Shown piece by piece: positions 26,943 to 36,536 of a stretch of 64,000 nucleotides of DNA (positions are counted from its first letter, which is position 1; every line of letters begins with the position of its first letter). Made by a program: the position numbers and the translations under genes. Location of the stretch: contig VXRC01000029.1 of NCBI GenBank assembly GCA_009838645.1, forward strand, positions 108,503 to 172,502, given 5' to 3'. The notes under the pieces were generated by a model, which saw only the letters and a list, made by a program, of their open reading frames with translations, ran no database searches and had not been told where the DNA came from. The DNA is from Gemmatimonadota bacterium (lineage in GTDB: Bacteria; JAAXHH01).

Positions 26943-28244
26943 CTATCGGTCTTCGATCGGAACGTACTGACAGACGTCGTCGCCGGTATAGATCTGGCGG
27001 GGGCGGGCGATTTTCTGTTCCGGGTCGTCCAGCATCTCCGCCCACTGGGCCAGCCAGCCCACAGTGCGGGGAATGGCGAAGAGCACCGGGAACATCTCGA
27101 GCGGAAAACCCATGGCCTGGTAGATGAGGCCCGAATAGAAGTCGACGTTCGGATAGAGTTGCCGGTTGACGAAGTAATCGTCTTCGAGAGCGATCCGCTC
27201 GAGTTCCACGGCGACGTCCAGCAGCGTGTTCCTCTCGGTCACGCCCAGTACCCGGTGGGTCATCTCCTTGAGGATCTTGGCCCGGGGATCGTAGTTCTTG
27301 TACACCCGGTGGCCGAACCCCATGAGCCGGATATCTCCCTGCTTGACCTTCTTGATGTAAGCGGGCACGCGGCTGATGTGGCCGATTTCCTGCAGCATGT
27401 GCAGCACCTGCTCGTTCGCGCCGCCGTGCAGCGGACCGTACAGACCGGCGGCGGCGGCGGCCACGGACACATAGGGATCGGGCAGCGAACTGCCTACGCT
27501 CCGCATCGCGTTGGCGCTGCAGTTCTGCTCGTGGTCCACGTGCAGGATAAACACCACGTCCAGGGCTTTTTCCAGCACGGGATCGGGGGTGTACTTTTCC
27601 GTCATCTTGTACATCATGGACAGGAAGTTTCCGCAGTATCCCAGGCCGTTGTCCGGATAGGTGTAGGGAAAGCCCTGGCTGTGCCGGTACGCGAAGGCGG
27701 CGATGGTCGGAATCTTGGCGATGAGCCGGTGGATCTGTTCGTTGCGGATGGCCACGTCGCGGATCCGCTTCGCTTCCGGGTAGAAGGTGGAAAGCGCGGC
27801 GACCGTGCTGATCAGGATCCCCATTGGATGGGCGTCGTAACGGAATCCGTCCATGAACTTCTTGATATTCTCATGGACGATCGCGTGATGGGTGATGTCG
27901 TAAGACCATTCGTCCAGCTCGGTCCGGGTCGGCAGCATGCCGTGGACGATCAGGAAGGCGACTTCGAGAAAGGAACTGTTGACCGCCAGGTCCTCGATGG
28001 GGTAGCCCCGGTAACGCAGGATGCCCTTTTCCCCGTCGATGTGGGTTATGCTGCTCCGGCAGGAGGCGGTGTTGGTGAATGCCGGGTCGTAACCCAGCAA
28101 CCCGAAGTCGTCTTCGGACACCTTGATCTGTCGAAAGTCCGTGGTGGGGATCGCGGCGCCGTACCTGGGATAGGTCCCGTACTGGATCGGGATCTCGTAT
28201 TTCTTGCCGGTCCGGTTGTCGATGACCGTCAACGTATCGGGCAT
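26943..28244 (-). CDS. gltA: Citrate synthase
   Basis: A 433-aa hexameric-type citrate synthase that condenses acetyl-CoA and oxaloacetate. Catalytic histidines are visible in ILHVDHEQNCSANAMR and GPLHGGANEQV, and FGHRVYKNYDPRA supplies the third block with its active-site residues. Start ATG 28244 has AGGAGG 9 bases upstream, a textbook ribosome site. It converges with the amidohydrolase and diverges from an isochorismatase-fold gene. A TTGACC box lies in the divergent region but without a good -10 partner. Confidence 0.97.
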   Translation of the reverse strand: MPDTLTVIDNRTGKKYEIPIQYGTYPRYGAAIPTTDFRQIKVSEDDFGLLGYDPAFTNTASCRSSITHIDGEKGILRYRGYPIEDLAVNSSFLEVAFLIVHGMLPTRTELDEWSYDITHHAIVHENIKKFMDGFRYDAHPMGILISTVAALSTFYPEAKRIRDVAIRNEQIHRLIAKIPTIAAFAYRHSQGFPYTYPDNGLGYCGNFLSMMYKMTEKYTPDPVLEKALDVVFILHVDHEQNCSANAMRSVGSSLPDPYVSVAAAAAGLYGPLHGGANEQVLHMLQEIGHISRVPAYIKKVKQGDIRLMGFGHRVYKNYDPRAKILKEMTHRVLGVTERNTLLDVAVELERIALEDDYFVNRQLYPNVDFYSGLIYQAMGFPLEMFPVLFAIPRTVGWLAQWAEMLDDPEQKIARPRQIYTGDDVCQYVPIEDR

Positions 28245-28423
28245 GCAGTACGACCTCCTGAAAACAGGATGGAGAATGCGCAGGCACCGGGATTTTCGCG
28301 CCGTGAAAGCAACAAATTAACGAATCGCGGCCCTTCGGTCAACCGATATTCGATTCCCAACCGGCCGTGTATATGCATCCCATGACCACCGTTTAAAAGG
28401 AGACGCGACCGCGTAGTACGTCC

Positions 28424-29266
28424 ATGGCTAAATTAAAGATACCTGCGGGGTATTATCAGCAGTTCGACGCCGACCCATCACTGGACTATCCGGGGCAGGG
28501 GTACGGGGGATGGCGGCGTGCGGAAATAAGGATCGACACAGACCACACGGCATTCGTCGTCATGCACGCGTGGGATACCGGAAGCCCGGAGGACTACGCG
28601 GGATGGCACCGGGCCGTCGAGTATTTTCCCAGGGCCGAGAAGATATGCCGGGAAGTGTTTCCCCCGCTGCTCGGTGCGATACGATCGGGCGGCATGAAGA
28701 TGTTCCACGTCGCGGGCGGTGGCAGGTACCACGAGCATCACCCGGGATACCGGGCCGCCGTCAAACTGGCGGGTCCCGAACCGGATGCCGTGGAACCCGT
28801 CGCCGGCGATCCCGTTTACGAGGAACTGAACCGGTTCCGCGCCGAACGGGTTTTCCCGGGTGCCCGGAACTCCGCCGATATCGAGCGCGGCTTCGCCCGG
28901 ATCGATTTCGCGCCCCAGGCTCGGCCCAAGCCGGAGGAGGGCGTGGCGGAGAACGGCTGGCAATTGGCCGCCCTATGCCGCGCTAATGGCATCAACCACC
29001 TGATCTACATGGGCTTTGCCATCAACTGGTGCCTGCTGGTGTCGCCCGGGGGGATGCTGGACATGCGGCGGTACGGGGTCATCTGTTCCGCCATTCGCCA
29101 GGCCGTGACTGCCGTGGAAAACCGGGAAACGGCGGCAACGGAAGCGGCCAAGGAACTCGCGCTGTGGCGGGTCGCCCTGGCGTTCGGCTTCGTATTCGAA
29201 CTGCAGGATGTCATGGAAATGCTGAATCGAGACCGTCCACCGGCCAAGGGACCGTCCGCCGGCTAA
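28424..29266 (+). CDS. Isochorismatase-fold protein with an altered catalytic site
   Basis: A 280-aa relative of the cysteine hydrolases. The nucleophile-like Cys is kept in [16 protein letters not shown], but the first strand reads [13 protein letters not shown]: aligned with ALVLVDLWN of the other copy in this window, the catalytic Asp position is His48. Asp51 nearby might substitute. The N-terminus (residues 1-35, [20 protein letters not shown]) and C-terminal 50 residues are extra. Its stop overlaps the end of ispG tail to tail. It may be a diverged hydrolase or a non-catalytic relative. Confidence 0.7.
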   Translation: MAKLKIPAGYYQQFDADPSLDYPGQGYGGWRRAEIRIDTDHTAFVVMHAWDTGSPEDYAGWHRAVEYFPRAEKICREVFPPLLGAIRSGGMKMFHVAGGGRYHEHHPGYRAAVKLAGPEPDAVEPVAGDPVYEELNRFRAERVFPGARNSADIERGFARIDFAPQARPKPEEGVAENGWQLAALCRANGINHLIYMGFAINWCLLVSPGGMLDMRRYGVICSAIRQAVTAVENRETAATEAAKELALWRVALAFGFVFELQDVMEMLNRDRPPAKGPSAG

Positions 29267-30435
29267 GGGTCTACCCAGCGGCCGTCCGATTTGATCAGGT
29301 CGACCAGTTCGTGGACGCCCTGTTCCTGCGGAACGCTCATCTTGACGCATTCCCGCCCACGGTAGAGCGAGATGATCCCGTTGGCGCGACCGACGTAGCC
29401 GTAATCGGCATCGGCCATCTCTCCGGGACCGTTGACGATGCATCCCATGACGGCGATATCGAGGCCAGCGAGGTGGTCGGTGGCCGCCTTGACTTCCGCC
29501 AGCACGTTTTCCAGGTTGAACTTGGTGCGCCCACAGGAAGGACATGCGATGAACTCGACCTTGGTGCGGCGCAAGCCCAGCGATTGGAGGATATCGTAAC
29601 AGACCGGGATTTCGTTGGCCGGATCCTCGGCGAGTGATACGCGGATGGTGTCACCGAGCCCTTCGGCCAGCAACGTGCCGATGCCCGATGTGGACTTGAT
29701 CCTGGCGTACTCGCCGTCACCGGCCTCGGTGACGCCCAGGTGCAGCGGATAATCCATGCCTTCTTCGTCCATACGGCTTGCCATGAGCCGGTTGGCCTGG
29801 ATCATGACGGGCACGCGGGACGCTTTGAGGGAAACTATCAGGTTGCGGTAGTTCCGCGCCTCGCAGACCCGGATGAATTCCAGCGCGGACTCCACCATGC
29901 CGAGCGGCGTGTCTCCGTAGGTCACCGTCATGCGGTCCGACAGGGACCCGTGGTTCACGCCGATGCGCATGGCGATGTCCCGTTCCCGGCAGACCTCGAT
30001 TACCGGCGCCAGGTCTTCCTCCACCTTCCGCCTTGCCGCTTCGAATTCTTCCTGCGTATACTCGATGGTATCGGCCAGTCGCTGGAACACGAACAGGCCG
30101 GGGTTGATACGCACCTTGTCGACGGACCGGGCGACTTCCTCGGCTATCCGGGTGCCCTGGTGATGGACATCGGCGACCAGTGGCACGTCCACGCCCCTCA
30201 GGTCGAGGGTATGCTTGATTTCACGCAGGCTGTGGGCATCCGCCAGCGTAGGCGTGGTCACCCGCACGATTTCACAACCGAGTTCGTGCAATCGGACGAT
30301 CGAATCCACACACGCGGTCACGTCCCGCGTATTCTCCGTGATCATCGATTGCACGGCAATCGGATGCGCGCCGCCGACCGTGATGTTTCCTACGCGTACT
30401 TCACGCGTCTGTCGCCGCGGATAAGTCATCTCCAT
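29263..30435 (-). CDS. ispG: 4-hydroxy-3-methylbut-2-enyl-diphosphate synthase
   Basis: A 390-aa Fe4S4 enzyme of the MEP isoprenoid pathway, converting MEcPP to HMBPP. N-terminal TIM barrel with [19 protein letters not shown], then the cluster cysteines in [13 protein letters not shown] and [16 protein letters not shown] 30435 is chosen for AAGGAG 8 bases upstream; the longer frame to 30531 has no site. The region just upstream carries a short duplication of the GTGAACTCCTTC-like segment. Its presence shows that isoprenoids are made by the MEP route. Confidence 0.96.
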   Translation of the reverse strand: MEMTYPRRQTREVRVGNITVGGAHPIAVQSMITENTRDVTACVDSIVRLHELGCEIVRVTTPTLADAHSLREIKHTLDLRGVDVPLVADVHHQGTRIAEEVARSVDKVRINPGLFVFQRLADTIEYTQEEFEAARRKVEEDLAPVIEVCRERDIAMRIGVNHGSLSDRMTVTYGDTPLGMVESALEFIRVCEARNYRNLIVSLKASRVPVMIQANRLMASRMDEEGMDYPLHLGVTEAGDGEYARIKSTSGIGTLLAEGLGDTIRVSLAEDPANEIPVCYDILQSLGLRRTKVEFIACPSCGRTKFNLENVLAEVKAATDHLAGLDIAVMGCIVNGPGEMADADYGYVGRANGIISLYRGRECVKMSVPQEQGVHELVDLIKSDGRWVDP

Positions 30436-30757
30436 GCGGTGAACTCCTTCGCGGTGTACTCCTTCCGGCTCTTCGTAACGTACGTGACGACAAGCGATTG
30501 TCAATACCTTAATGCCGGGTTTCCGGACCACGGGTATCGTCGAAGACCGCCGGCTATGCCTCGAAGGCGCATGCCCGATCGATGGAGCGGAACAGGTCGA
30601 AGTCCGACCTGTTCAGGATCGACGCACAACAAGCGGGGAGGATGGCTGACAAGGAACTCCGGTCCCGGCGGAAATCTCCAGACAACGATCCATCCCCGCT
30701 GTGGAAACAAGGCGTCGCGGGTCTAAGGGCCGCGACCGGGGATTCTCGGAAGCATGA
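30436..30757. other. Non-coding stretch between ispG and the sigma-factor gene
   Basis: About 320 bases hold only short overlapping ORFs without ribosome sites or family features. It covers the ispG upstream region and the 3' side of the sigma gene. I see no RNA gene or clear terminator. Confidence 0.5.
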
Positions 30758-31465
30758 CTACTCCTTCCTTTGGCGTCTACGACGCCTGGTGCCTTCACAC
30801 ACGCACCTGGTAAAGTGTTCGTAATCACGAAACCTGCTTTGCATTTTGCGTCTGAGGCGATACATGCAGTCGTAGATCATCTGTCCCATGCGTTGTACGG
30901 ACACCCCCATCAATTCGGCAATGTCCTCCCTGGTCAGTTCGCCTTTCAGTTCCCTGACGTACATTTTCAGGACGGTCCGGCATCGCGGGCCCGTATAGTA
31001 TTTGAGGGCGGTATGCAGCAGGTAGATCTGTTCTTCTTCTTCCAGCTTCTTGAATAACCGGCCGGGACCGTTGTTCGGATTGGAGTCTACGATCTGCAGC
31101 CCCGACTCGGTGTTCGACGCAAACCAGTCGATATCGACGAACTTGATCCCCCTCCCCCTTGCGACCCCCATCCGCGAAGGCATGGCGTCCAGACACTTGA
31201 TCTTGGCGATGCGGATCACATAGGTGCTCAATGCGCTGCGGAACTCGAACTTGGGAAGACTCTGCAAGACCGCGATGAATATGTCATTGAGGATGTCTTC
31301 CTTTTCACCCGCCGGTATCCAGTACGCTTTCTTGTAAACCCAGAAGTGAACGGGCTTGTCCGACATGAAAAACGATTTGTAGAGTAGACTCTGCGCATCC
31401 GATCGACCTTCGAGGCATGCGTGTATCAGATGGATGTCTCCTGGCCTGCCTGGTTGCTTATTCAT
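30758..31465 (-). CDS. ECF-type RNA polymerase sigma factor
   Basis: A 235-aa sigma70-family protein. Region 2 lies around residues 25-95 (LLYKSFFMSDKPVHFWVYKK, EKEDILNDIFIAVLQSL, then FRSALSTYVIRIAKIKCLD, fitting the usual -10 recognition helix). Region 4 is around 165-215, with the helix-turn-helix LTREDIAELMGVSVQRMGQM. The C-terminus is very basic. ATG 31465 begins the domain; the frame stays open 132 codons further upstream without sigma features. No anti-sigma gene is adjacent. It faces an oxygenase-RND-LolA-barrel operon across 700 bases and may control it, an inference from position only. Confidence 0.75.
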   Translation of the reverse strand: MNKQPGRPGDIHLIHACLEGRSDAQSLLYKSFFMSDKPVHFWVYKKAYWIPAGEKEDILNDIFIAVLQSLPKFEFRSALSTYVIRIAKIKCLDAMPSRMGVARGRGIKFVDIDWFASNTESGLQIVDSNPNNGPGRLFKKLEEEEQIYLLHTALKYYTGPRCRTVLKMYVRELKGELTREDIAELMGVSVQRMGQMIYDCMYRLRRKMQSRFRDYEHFTRCVCEGTRRRRRQRKE

Positions 31466-32172
31466 GGTCTCAAAGAAACTGCCTTTCCAATGAAAGCGCT
31501 TTAGATCGAAGGGCCGATCAAGCGCGACGGGTACATCCGGCACCGTTTGAATACCCGGTTCGAGGTATCCGGTTACGGGTATTCCACAACCCCGTCCCTG
31601 CGGCCGTAGGATCTTTCGTGATCCCGACGGTTCAAGGACGGGTGCCGGCAACTGACGCTGATTACAGTGGCACTGAAATAGACCGCTGCTCCATCCACGG
31701 GCGACGAGGACATCACAGCTTTCTTTCTGTACTGATCGAGGCGGTAGATGGTACACGCCTGTATGCATCGAAGTGCAGACCGGATACCCAGGTGCTGCTT
31801 TTCCTTCGTATCGCAAACCGGTGACAGCCCGTGGCGCCTTGTCGCGGCGGACCGGTTTCATGTGCTGTTACGATGCATCCTAAGGCCGGTTTAGTGCATG
31901 GTGAGTGAAATGCCGTACCGGCCGTTCCGTATATCAGTATATAACAATAATAATGCAAAGAACAGCTATATATAATTAAATTAATTAAAATGTGCACGTG
32001 TGCATTTTGATTTCGAAAACAGTACTTCAAGCTGCTTATATGTTTAGTCGTGGATAGTGAGCGTAAACACGAATAAAAAATGGAAACTTGACATTTCAGT
32101 GGTTTTTGCGTTAACGTGCATTAATTCAATAGTGCAGTAGTGTGTCCGTTCGCCTGGATCCAGGATTCGGTT
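31466..32172. other. Long divergent intergenic region with an AT-rich core
   Basis: Some 700 bases separate the sigma-factor and oxygenase starts. The first 400 bases are GC-rich with no credible gene. From about 31930 to 32140 the DNA is AT-rich, with TTAATTAAA-type tracts at 31975-31990 and an imperfect inverted repeat AAAATGTGCA/TGTGCATTTT at 31987-32008. A TTGACA lies at 32088-32093 on the plus strand, but its -10 partner (TTAACG at 17 bp) is poor. This is a likely site for regulated promoters. Confidence 0.45.
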
Positions 32173-33354
32173 TTGCTTCAAGTCCCAACGTCTTACGCCA
32201 GTGGATATGAGAAGGCGCGGTCCCTGAACCCGGAATTCGCCGACAACTTCATCAGGCACACCATGATCGGCGACGGAGATCTGGATCCGGTGATGGATGA
32301 ACTTTCCGGTATGCCGCCTGGCGAGATGCACCAGTACATCCATGCCGGGCTGCACCAGGAGGAGGACTGGTTAAAAAAAGCGCCTGAATCCCTGCAGCGT
32401 TACTTCCGGGAGGTCGATTCGAAGGTCCCCGAATGGGTTGAATTCGAAGACTTCCGCCCCGCCGTGATCGGATTCCACAAGAACATGCCGGAAATCCTGG
32501 TCGCGTTCGTGACCGCGGCCCTGCTGGAAGGATTCACGACGCTCATAAGCAAGTCCTTCTACCTGACCGGGCGGGTTCATTCGCCCAGCGCAACCCGCCG
32601 TTTCAAGCAGAATAACCGCCACCTGCTGGAAATCTTCCTGCCCGGCGGTCTCCGTCGGGAAGGGGACGGCTACCGGCTTTCCGCCCGTATCCGTTTCGTG
32701 CATGCCATGGTACGCCGTCTGCTGAAAGACTCCGACATATGGGACACCGAGGCCTGGGGCACGCCCTTGAGTGCGGCCCATATAGCCCTTGCGGTCAGTA
32801 TTTTTTCGGCACAGATCCTGAAGCATTCCATCTCGCTGGGCGCCATCTACACCCAGGAGGAAAGGGAGAGTTTCGTTAAGGTCTTTCGGTACACCGGCTT
32901 CATCATGGGCGTCCCGGAGAGCATCCTCATGAAGAACGAGGACGAAGCCCGGCTGACCATCAATATCGGATTCATGTGCGAACCCCCTCCTGACGAGCAC
33001 TCCATCGCGAACGCGAACGCACTGATCCATGCCGGGCCGGCGCTGCTGAATATCACGGATCCCGACGAAGTGGCCGCCGCCCTTAAGACATTATACAATA
33101 TCTCCCGTGCCCTGCTGGGACACGAACTGGCCGACGCCCTGCATTACCCGAAGAGCAGTACCCTGGGCGTGCTGTTCGCCCATCGCTTGAAAAACCGCAT
33201 CAGTCGTGTGAAGAACCTGTTGTTGAAAACGAGAGGCCGGCAGACGAAACTGGACAATTTCTCGCAGATGCTTCAGCTTTCGGCCTACGACGATATCGGC
33301 ATGAGCTACCGGCTTCCCGACAATGTAAAAGCGTCTGAATCCAGCAAATGGTAG
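32173..33354 (+). CDS. MpaB/rubber-oxygenase (DUF2236) family oxygenase
   Basis: A 393-aa protein with the catalytic-domain pattern of MpaB/latex-clearing-protein heme oxygenases: RFKQNNRHLLEIFLPGG, ARIRFVHAMVRRLL (candidate heme-ligand His), WDTEAWGTPLSAAHIALAV, and YTQEERESFVKVFRYTGFIMGVP. These enzymes cleave C=C bonds in polyisoprenes or prenylated compounds. No signal peptide is seen. I prefer TTG 32173 (AGGA 7 bases upstream) over GTG 32140, but both are possible. An RND exporter gene follows after 9 bases, so it heads a four-gene envelope operon. A lipid or isoprenoid substrate is plausible, not shown. Confidence 0.75.
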   Translation: MLQVPTSYASGYEKARSLNPEFADNFIRHTMIGDGDLDPVMDELSGMPPGEMHQYIHAGLHQEEDWLKKAPESLQRYFREVDSKVPEWVEFEDFRPAVIGFHKNMPEILVAFVTAALLEGFTTLISKSFYLTGRVHSPSATRRFKQNNRHLLEIFLPGGLRREGDGYRLSARIRFVHAMVRRLLKDSDIWDTEAWGTPLSAAHIALAVSIFSAQILKHSISLGAIYTQEERESFVKVFRYTGFIMGVPESILMKNEDEARLTINIGFMCEPPPDEHSIANANALIHAGPALLNITDPDEVAAALKTLYNISRALLGHELADALHYPKSSTLGVLFAHRLKNRISRVKNLLLKTRGRQTKLDNFSQMLQLSAYDDIGMSYRLPDNVKASESSKW

Positions 33355-33363
33355 CGCGATCAA

Positions 33364-35649
33364 TTGCACCTGGATAACTACATCGACGCAATCCTGCGTC
33401 ATCGCTGGCTTGTTATTTCGCTTACCTTGCTGTTCATGCTCGCCATGGCGGCCGGCGGCAGGAATATCACCGTCTCCAACGAGCATCGCGTCATGTTCGG
33501 CGAGAACAACCCCCAACTCGCCGCCTTCGATGCGCTGGAAGACATCTACTCCGTTTCGAACACCGCCCTGATCGCCATCGCACCCCGGGACGGTTCCGTC
33601 TTCACCCGCGAAGTGCTCGGCGTCGTTGAAGACCTCACCGAAACCGCCTGGTTCGCTCCGTACTCGACGCGGGTGAATTCCCTTACGAACTACTTTCACA
33701 GCGAAGCGATGGAAGACGACCTCATCGTGGGGCCGCTCGTCGAAGACGCCTCGTCGCTGAGCGAGGCAGGCCTGGATCGCGTCCGGACGATCGCGCTGGG
33801 TTCCCGGGAAGTGGTCGGACGGCTCGTTTCTCCTGACGGGCGCGTGGCCGGCCTGGCGGTAAATTTCGTGCTGGGCGACAACCCGGATCTCGCGGTGATC
33901 GAGCTGACCGACTACCTGGACGGCATGCTGGACGATGCGAGGGCGGCGAACGGGGAGGTGGACTTCTACCTGACGGGCGACGTGGTCATGAACCGGGCCT
34001 TCGCCGATGCCACCCGAGACGACCTGGAAACTCTGCTGCCCATCGTCTTCTTCCTCATCGTGATCACCTCGACCCTGCTCATGAAGTCCTTTCTGGGAAC
34101 GGGTATCATCGTCGTCATGATCGGTTTCGTGATCTCGACGACCATGGGGCTTGCCGGCTGGTTCCACACCGTATTCAGCCCGGTGAATTCAGGAGTGCCC
34201 ATTATCGTCATGGCGATTTCCGTCGCCCAGGCGGTCCACATCATCACCCACACCCTCTCGGGAATACGACGGGGGGAGGACCGTAACGCGGCGGTCGCGC
34301 AATCCATAAAGACGAACGCCTACCCGGTATTCCTGGCCTCGATCACCACCGCGATCGGGTTCCTCAGCCTGAACTTCTCGGATTCGCCGCCGTTTCACAT
34401 TCTCGGCAACTTCGTGGCTTTCGGGGTGATCATCACGTTCTTCTACGCCATGACGCTCCTGCCCGCGCTGCTTTCGGTCCTTCCGTTGCGGGCCCGTGCC
34501 GGCAGTTTCCGGCAACCCGTCTTCTTCGATCGCCTGGGCGATTTCGTCGTTTCGCGTCGAAAGCCGCTGCTCTGGTTCGTCGGGATTCTAACGGTCGTCC
34601 TGATCACCGGCGTGCCCAGGAACGTACTGACCGACAGCTGGCCGGATTACTTCGATGAACGCTACGAGTTCCGGCGGGATACGGATTTCGTCATGGACAA
34701 CCTGACCGGATTGCTGTCCATGGAGTATACGCTGGCCGCGGAGGAAGAGGGCGGGATCACCGATCCGGAATACCTGCGGCAGGTGGAGGCTTTCGCGGAA
34801 TGGAACCGCAGTCAGCCCGAAGTGGGCCACGTGCAGGCCTTCACGGATATCATGAAACGGTTGAACAAGAACATGAACGGCGACGATCCGGCCTTCTTCC
34901 GGATCCCCGATGCCCAGGATCTCGCATCGCAGTACCTGCTCCTCTACGAATTGTCACTGCCCTTCGGCAGCGATCTGAACGACCGGATCGATGTGTCCAA
35001 GTCCGCGACGCGCATGACGGTTGTGATCCGTGGCCGGTCGAGCCAGGATCTGCAGGACCTGGCCGGCCGGGGCGAAAACTGGCTGCGCGAGAACGCACCC
35101 GCGCTCGCGACCGAAGCCACCGGGCTGAGCGTGGTCTTCGCCCACATCTCGCAACGCAACATCGAGTCGATGCTGCGCGGAACGGTGACCGCCATGGCGC
35201 TCATCTCGGTCATCCTCGTCCTGGTCTTCAACAGTTTTCGCTTCGGCTTCATCAGCCTGTTGCCGAATTTCGTCCCCGCGGCCATGAGTTTCGGGCTCTG
35301 GGGGCACCTGGTCGGCGAAGTGGGCATCGCCTCGTCGGTGGTCATCGTCGTCGCCTTCGGCATCGTCGTGGACGATACGATCCACTTTCTCAGCAGGTAC
35401 CTTCGGGCGCGCAATGAGGAGGGCCTTTCGGCGGAAGAAGCGGTGCGCGTTACCTTCCGGTCGGTGGGCAAGGCGTTGTGGACCACGACGTTGGTCCTTT
35501 CCGCGGGGTTCCTGGCCTTCGCGGGTTCCGGTTTCCAGGTGTCGTGGGCGCTCGGGCTGCTGGTCACCATCACCATCGGCTTCGCGATCATTGCCGATTT
35601 CCTGCTGCTTCCTCCCCTGCTTATGGCGCTTGACAGGAGAAAATCATGA
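33364..35649 (+). CDS. RND-superfamily (MMPL/HpnN-like) lipid or hydrophobe transporter
   Basis: A 761-aa inner-membrane protein with the RND layout in one chain: helix 1 (LVISLTLLFMLAMAAGG), a large extracytoplasmic domain (about 40-205), five to six helices, a second extracytoplasmic domain (about 425-600), and five further helices including VVIVVAFGIVVDDTIHFLSR with its charged pair in the membrane. At this length it resembles MmpL/HpnN proteins that move lipids, not drug pumps of over 1000 aa. TTG 33364 starts 9 bases after the oxygenase stop. Its own stop overlaps the LolA-like ATG by 4 bases. Confidence 0.85.
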   Translation: MHLDNYIDAILRHRWLVISLTLLFMLAMAAGGRNITVSNEHRVMFGENNPQLAAFDALEDIYSVSNTALIAIAPRDGSVFTREVLGVVEDLTETAWFAPYSTRVNSLTNYFHSEAMEDDLIVGPLVEDASSLSEAGLDRVRTIALGSREVVGRLVSPDGRVAGLAVNFVLGDNPDLAVIELTDYLDGMLDDARAANGEVDFYLTGDVVMNRAFADATRDDLETLLPIVFFLIVITSTLLMKSFLGTGIIVVMIGFVISTTMGLAGWFHTVFSPVNSGVPIIVMAISVAQAVHIITHTLSGIRRGEDRNAAVAQSIKTNAYPVFLASITTAIGFLSLNFSDSPPFHILGNFVAFGVIITFFYAMTLLPALLSVLPLRARAGSFRQPVFFDRLGDFVVSRRKPLLWFVGILTVVLITGVPRNVLTDSWPDYFDERYEFRRDTDFVMDNLTGLLSMEYTLAAEEEGGITDPEYLRQVEAFAEWNRSQPEVGHVQAFTDIMKRLNKNMNGDDPAFFRIPDAQDLASQYLLLYELSLPFGSDLNDRIDVSKSATRMTVVIRGRSSQDLQDLAGRGENWLRENAPALATEATGLSVVFAHISQRNIESMLRGTVTAMALISVILVLVFNSFRFGFISLLPNFVPAAMSFGLWGHLVGEVGIASSVVIVVAFGIVVDDTIHFLSRYLRARNEEGLSAEEAVRVTFRSVGKALWTTTLVLSAGFLAFAGSGFQVSWALGLLVTITIGFAIIADFLLLPPLLMALDRRKS

Positions 35650-36536
35650 AAACTGACCAACCAATGCGACTGGCGCGCGGACTGCGTGCCGCCCGGTTCT
35701 GCCTCCTGGCGATGTTCTTCTTGCCGGGCATGCCGTCCCAGGAGGCATGGGCAGGCGGTCCAGGCGGTCCAGCCAGTCCAGCCGATCCAGGCAGTCCAGG
35801 CGGACCGCCCGATCCGACGGAAGAAAAAGGGCTCCAGATCGCCCGTGACGCCCGGAGCCAGGACGAGGGTTTCGGCAATTTCTCGGCCGGCATGACCATG
35901 GTCCTGCGCAACAAGAAGGGGCAGGAGAGCGTCCGCGAAGTGCGCGTGAAGGTGCTCGAGGCGGAAGACGACGGCAACAAGAGTCTCTTCGTGTTCGACC
36001 AACCGCGCGATGCCCGGGGCACCGCGCTGCTCATACACGGCCACAAGGACCGGCCGGACGACCAATGGCTCTACCTGCCTGCCCTGAAGCGCGTCAAGCG
36101 CATCAGTTCGTCCAACCGTTCGGGTTCCTTCATGGGAAGCGAGTTTACCTACGAGGACATGACGGTCCAGGAAGTGGAGAAATACACCTACCGGTACCTG
36201 CGCGACGAACCCTGCGGAGACGGCCTGGACTGCGTGGTCACCGAGCGTATCCCGGTGGAGAAGGGATCGGTCTACCGCCGCCAGCTCGTCTGGCGCGACA
36301 AGTCGGCGCTCCGAGTCTGGAAAGTGGAGTACTACGACCGCAAGGACGCCCATCTGAAAACGCTTACCGTGGGTGAGTACCGGCAGTATCTCGACCGTTA
36401 CTGGCGGGCCGGCAGCATGGCCATGGTGAACCATCTGACGGGCAAGAGCACCGACCTGGTCTGGACGGATTACGAGTTCGGGACCGACATCGACGACCGC
36501 GACTTCACCCGTACCGGACTGAGGCGGGTGCGGTGA
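35646..36536 (+). CDS. Outer-membrane lipoprotein-sorting protein (LolA-like)
   Basis: A 296-aa exported protein. A signal peptide ends near AWA (about residue 36). A collagen-like tract follows, built of GGP, ASP, ADP and GSP triplets and encoded by 9-bp repeats. The LolA-like domain then has FSAGMTMVLRNKKGQESVRE, DRPDDQWLYLPALKRVKRIS and GSFMGSEFTYEDM, the signature of the family often paired with RND exporters. It would carry a lipid across the periplasm between the RND pump and the barrel encoded next. It is coupled to both neighbours by overlapping stop and start codons. Confidence 0.85.
   Translation: MKTDQPMRLARGLRAARFCLLAMFFLPGMPSQEAWAGGPGGPASPADPGSPGGPPDPTEEKGLQIARDARSQDEGFGNFSAGMTMVLRNKKGQESVREVRVKVLEAEDDGNKSLFVFDQPRDARGTALLIHGHKDRPDDQWLYLPALKRVKRISSSNRSGSFMGSEFTYEDMTVQEVEKYTYRYLRDEPCGDGLDCVVTERIPVEKGSVYRRQLVWRDKSALRVWKVEYYDRKDAHLKTLTVGEYRQYLDRYWRAGSMAMVNHLTGKSTDLVWTDYEFGTDIDDRDFTRTGLRRVR

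Noticed and set aside
31466..31861. N-terminal extension of the sigma factor
   Set aside because: The frame is open, but the extra 132 residues show no sigma features and their composition looks non-coding.
31713..32030. A 105-aa minus-strand ORF in the AT-rich divergent region
   Set aside because: Low-complexity translation, no ribosome site and no family pattern; it spans a likely promoter region.
32088..32116. Strong sigma70 promoter before the oxygenase gene
   Set aside because: TTGACA is perfect, but the best -10 at 17 bp matches only two of six bases.
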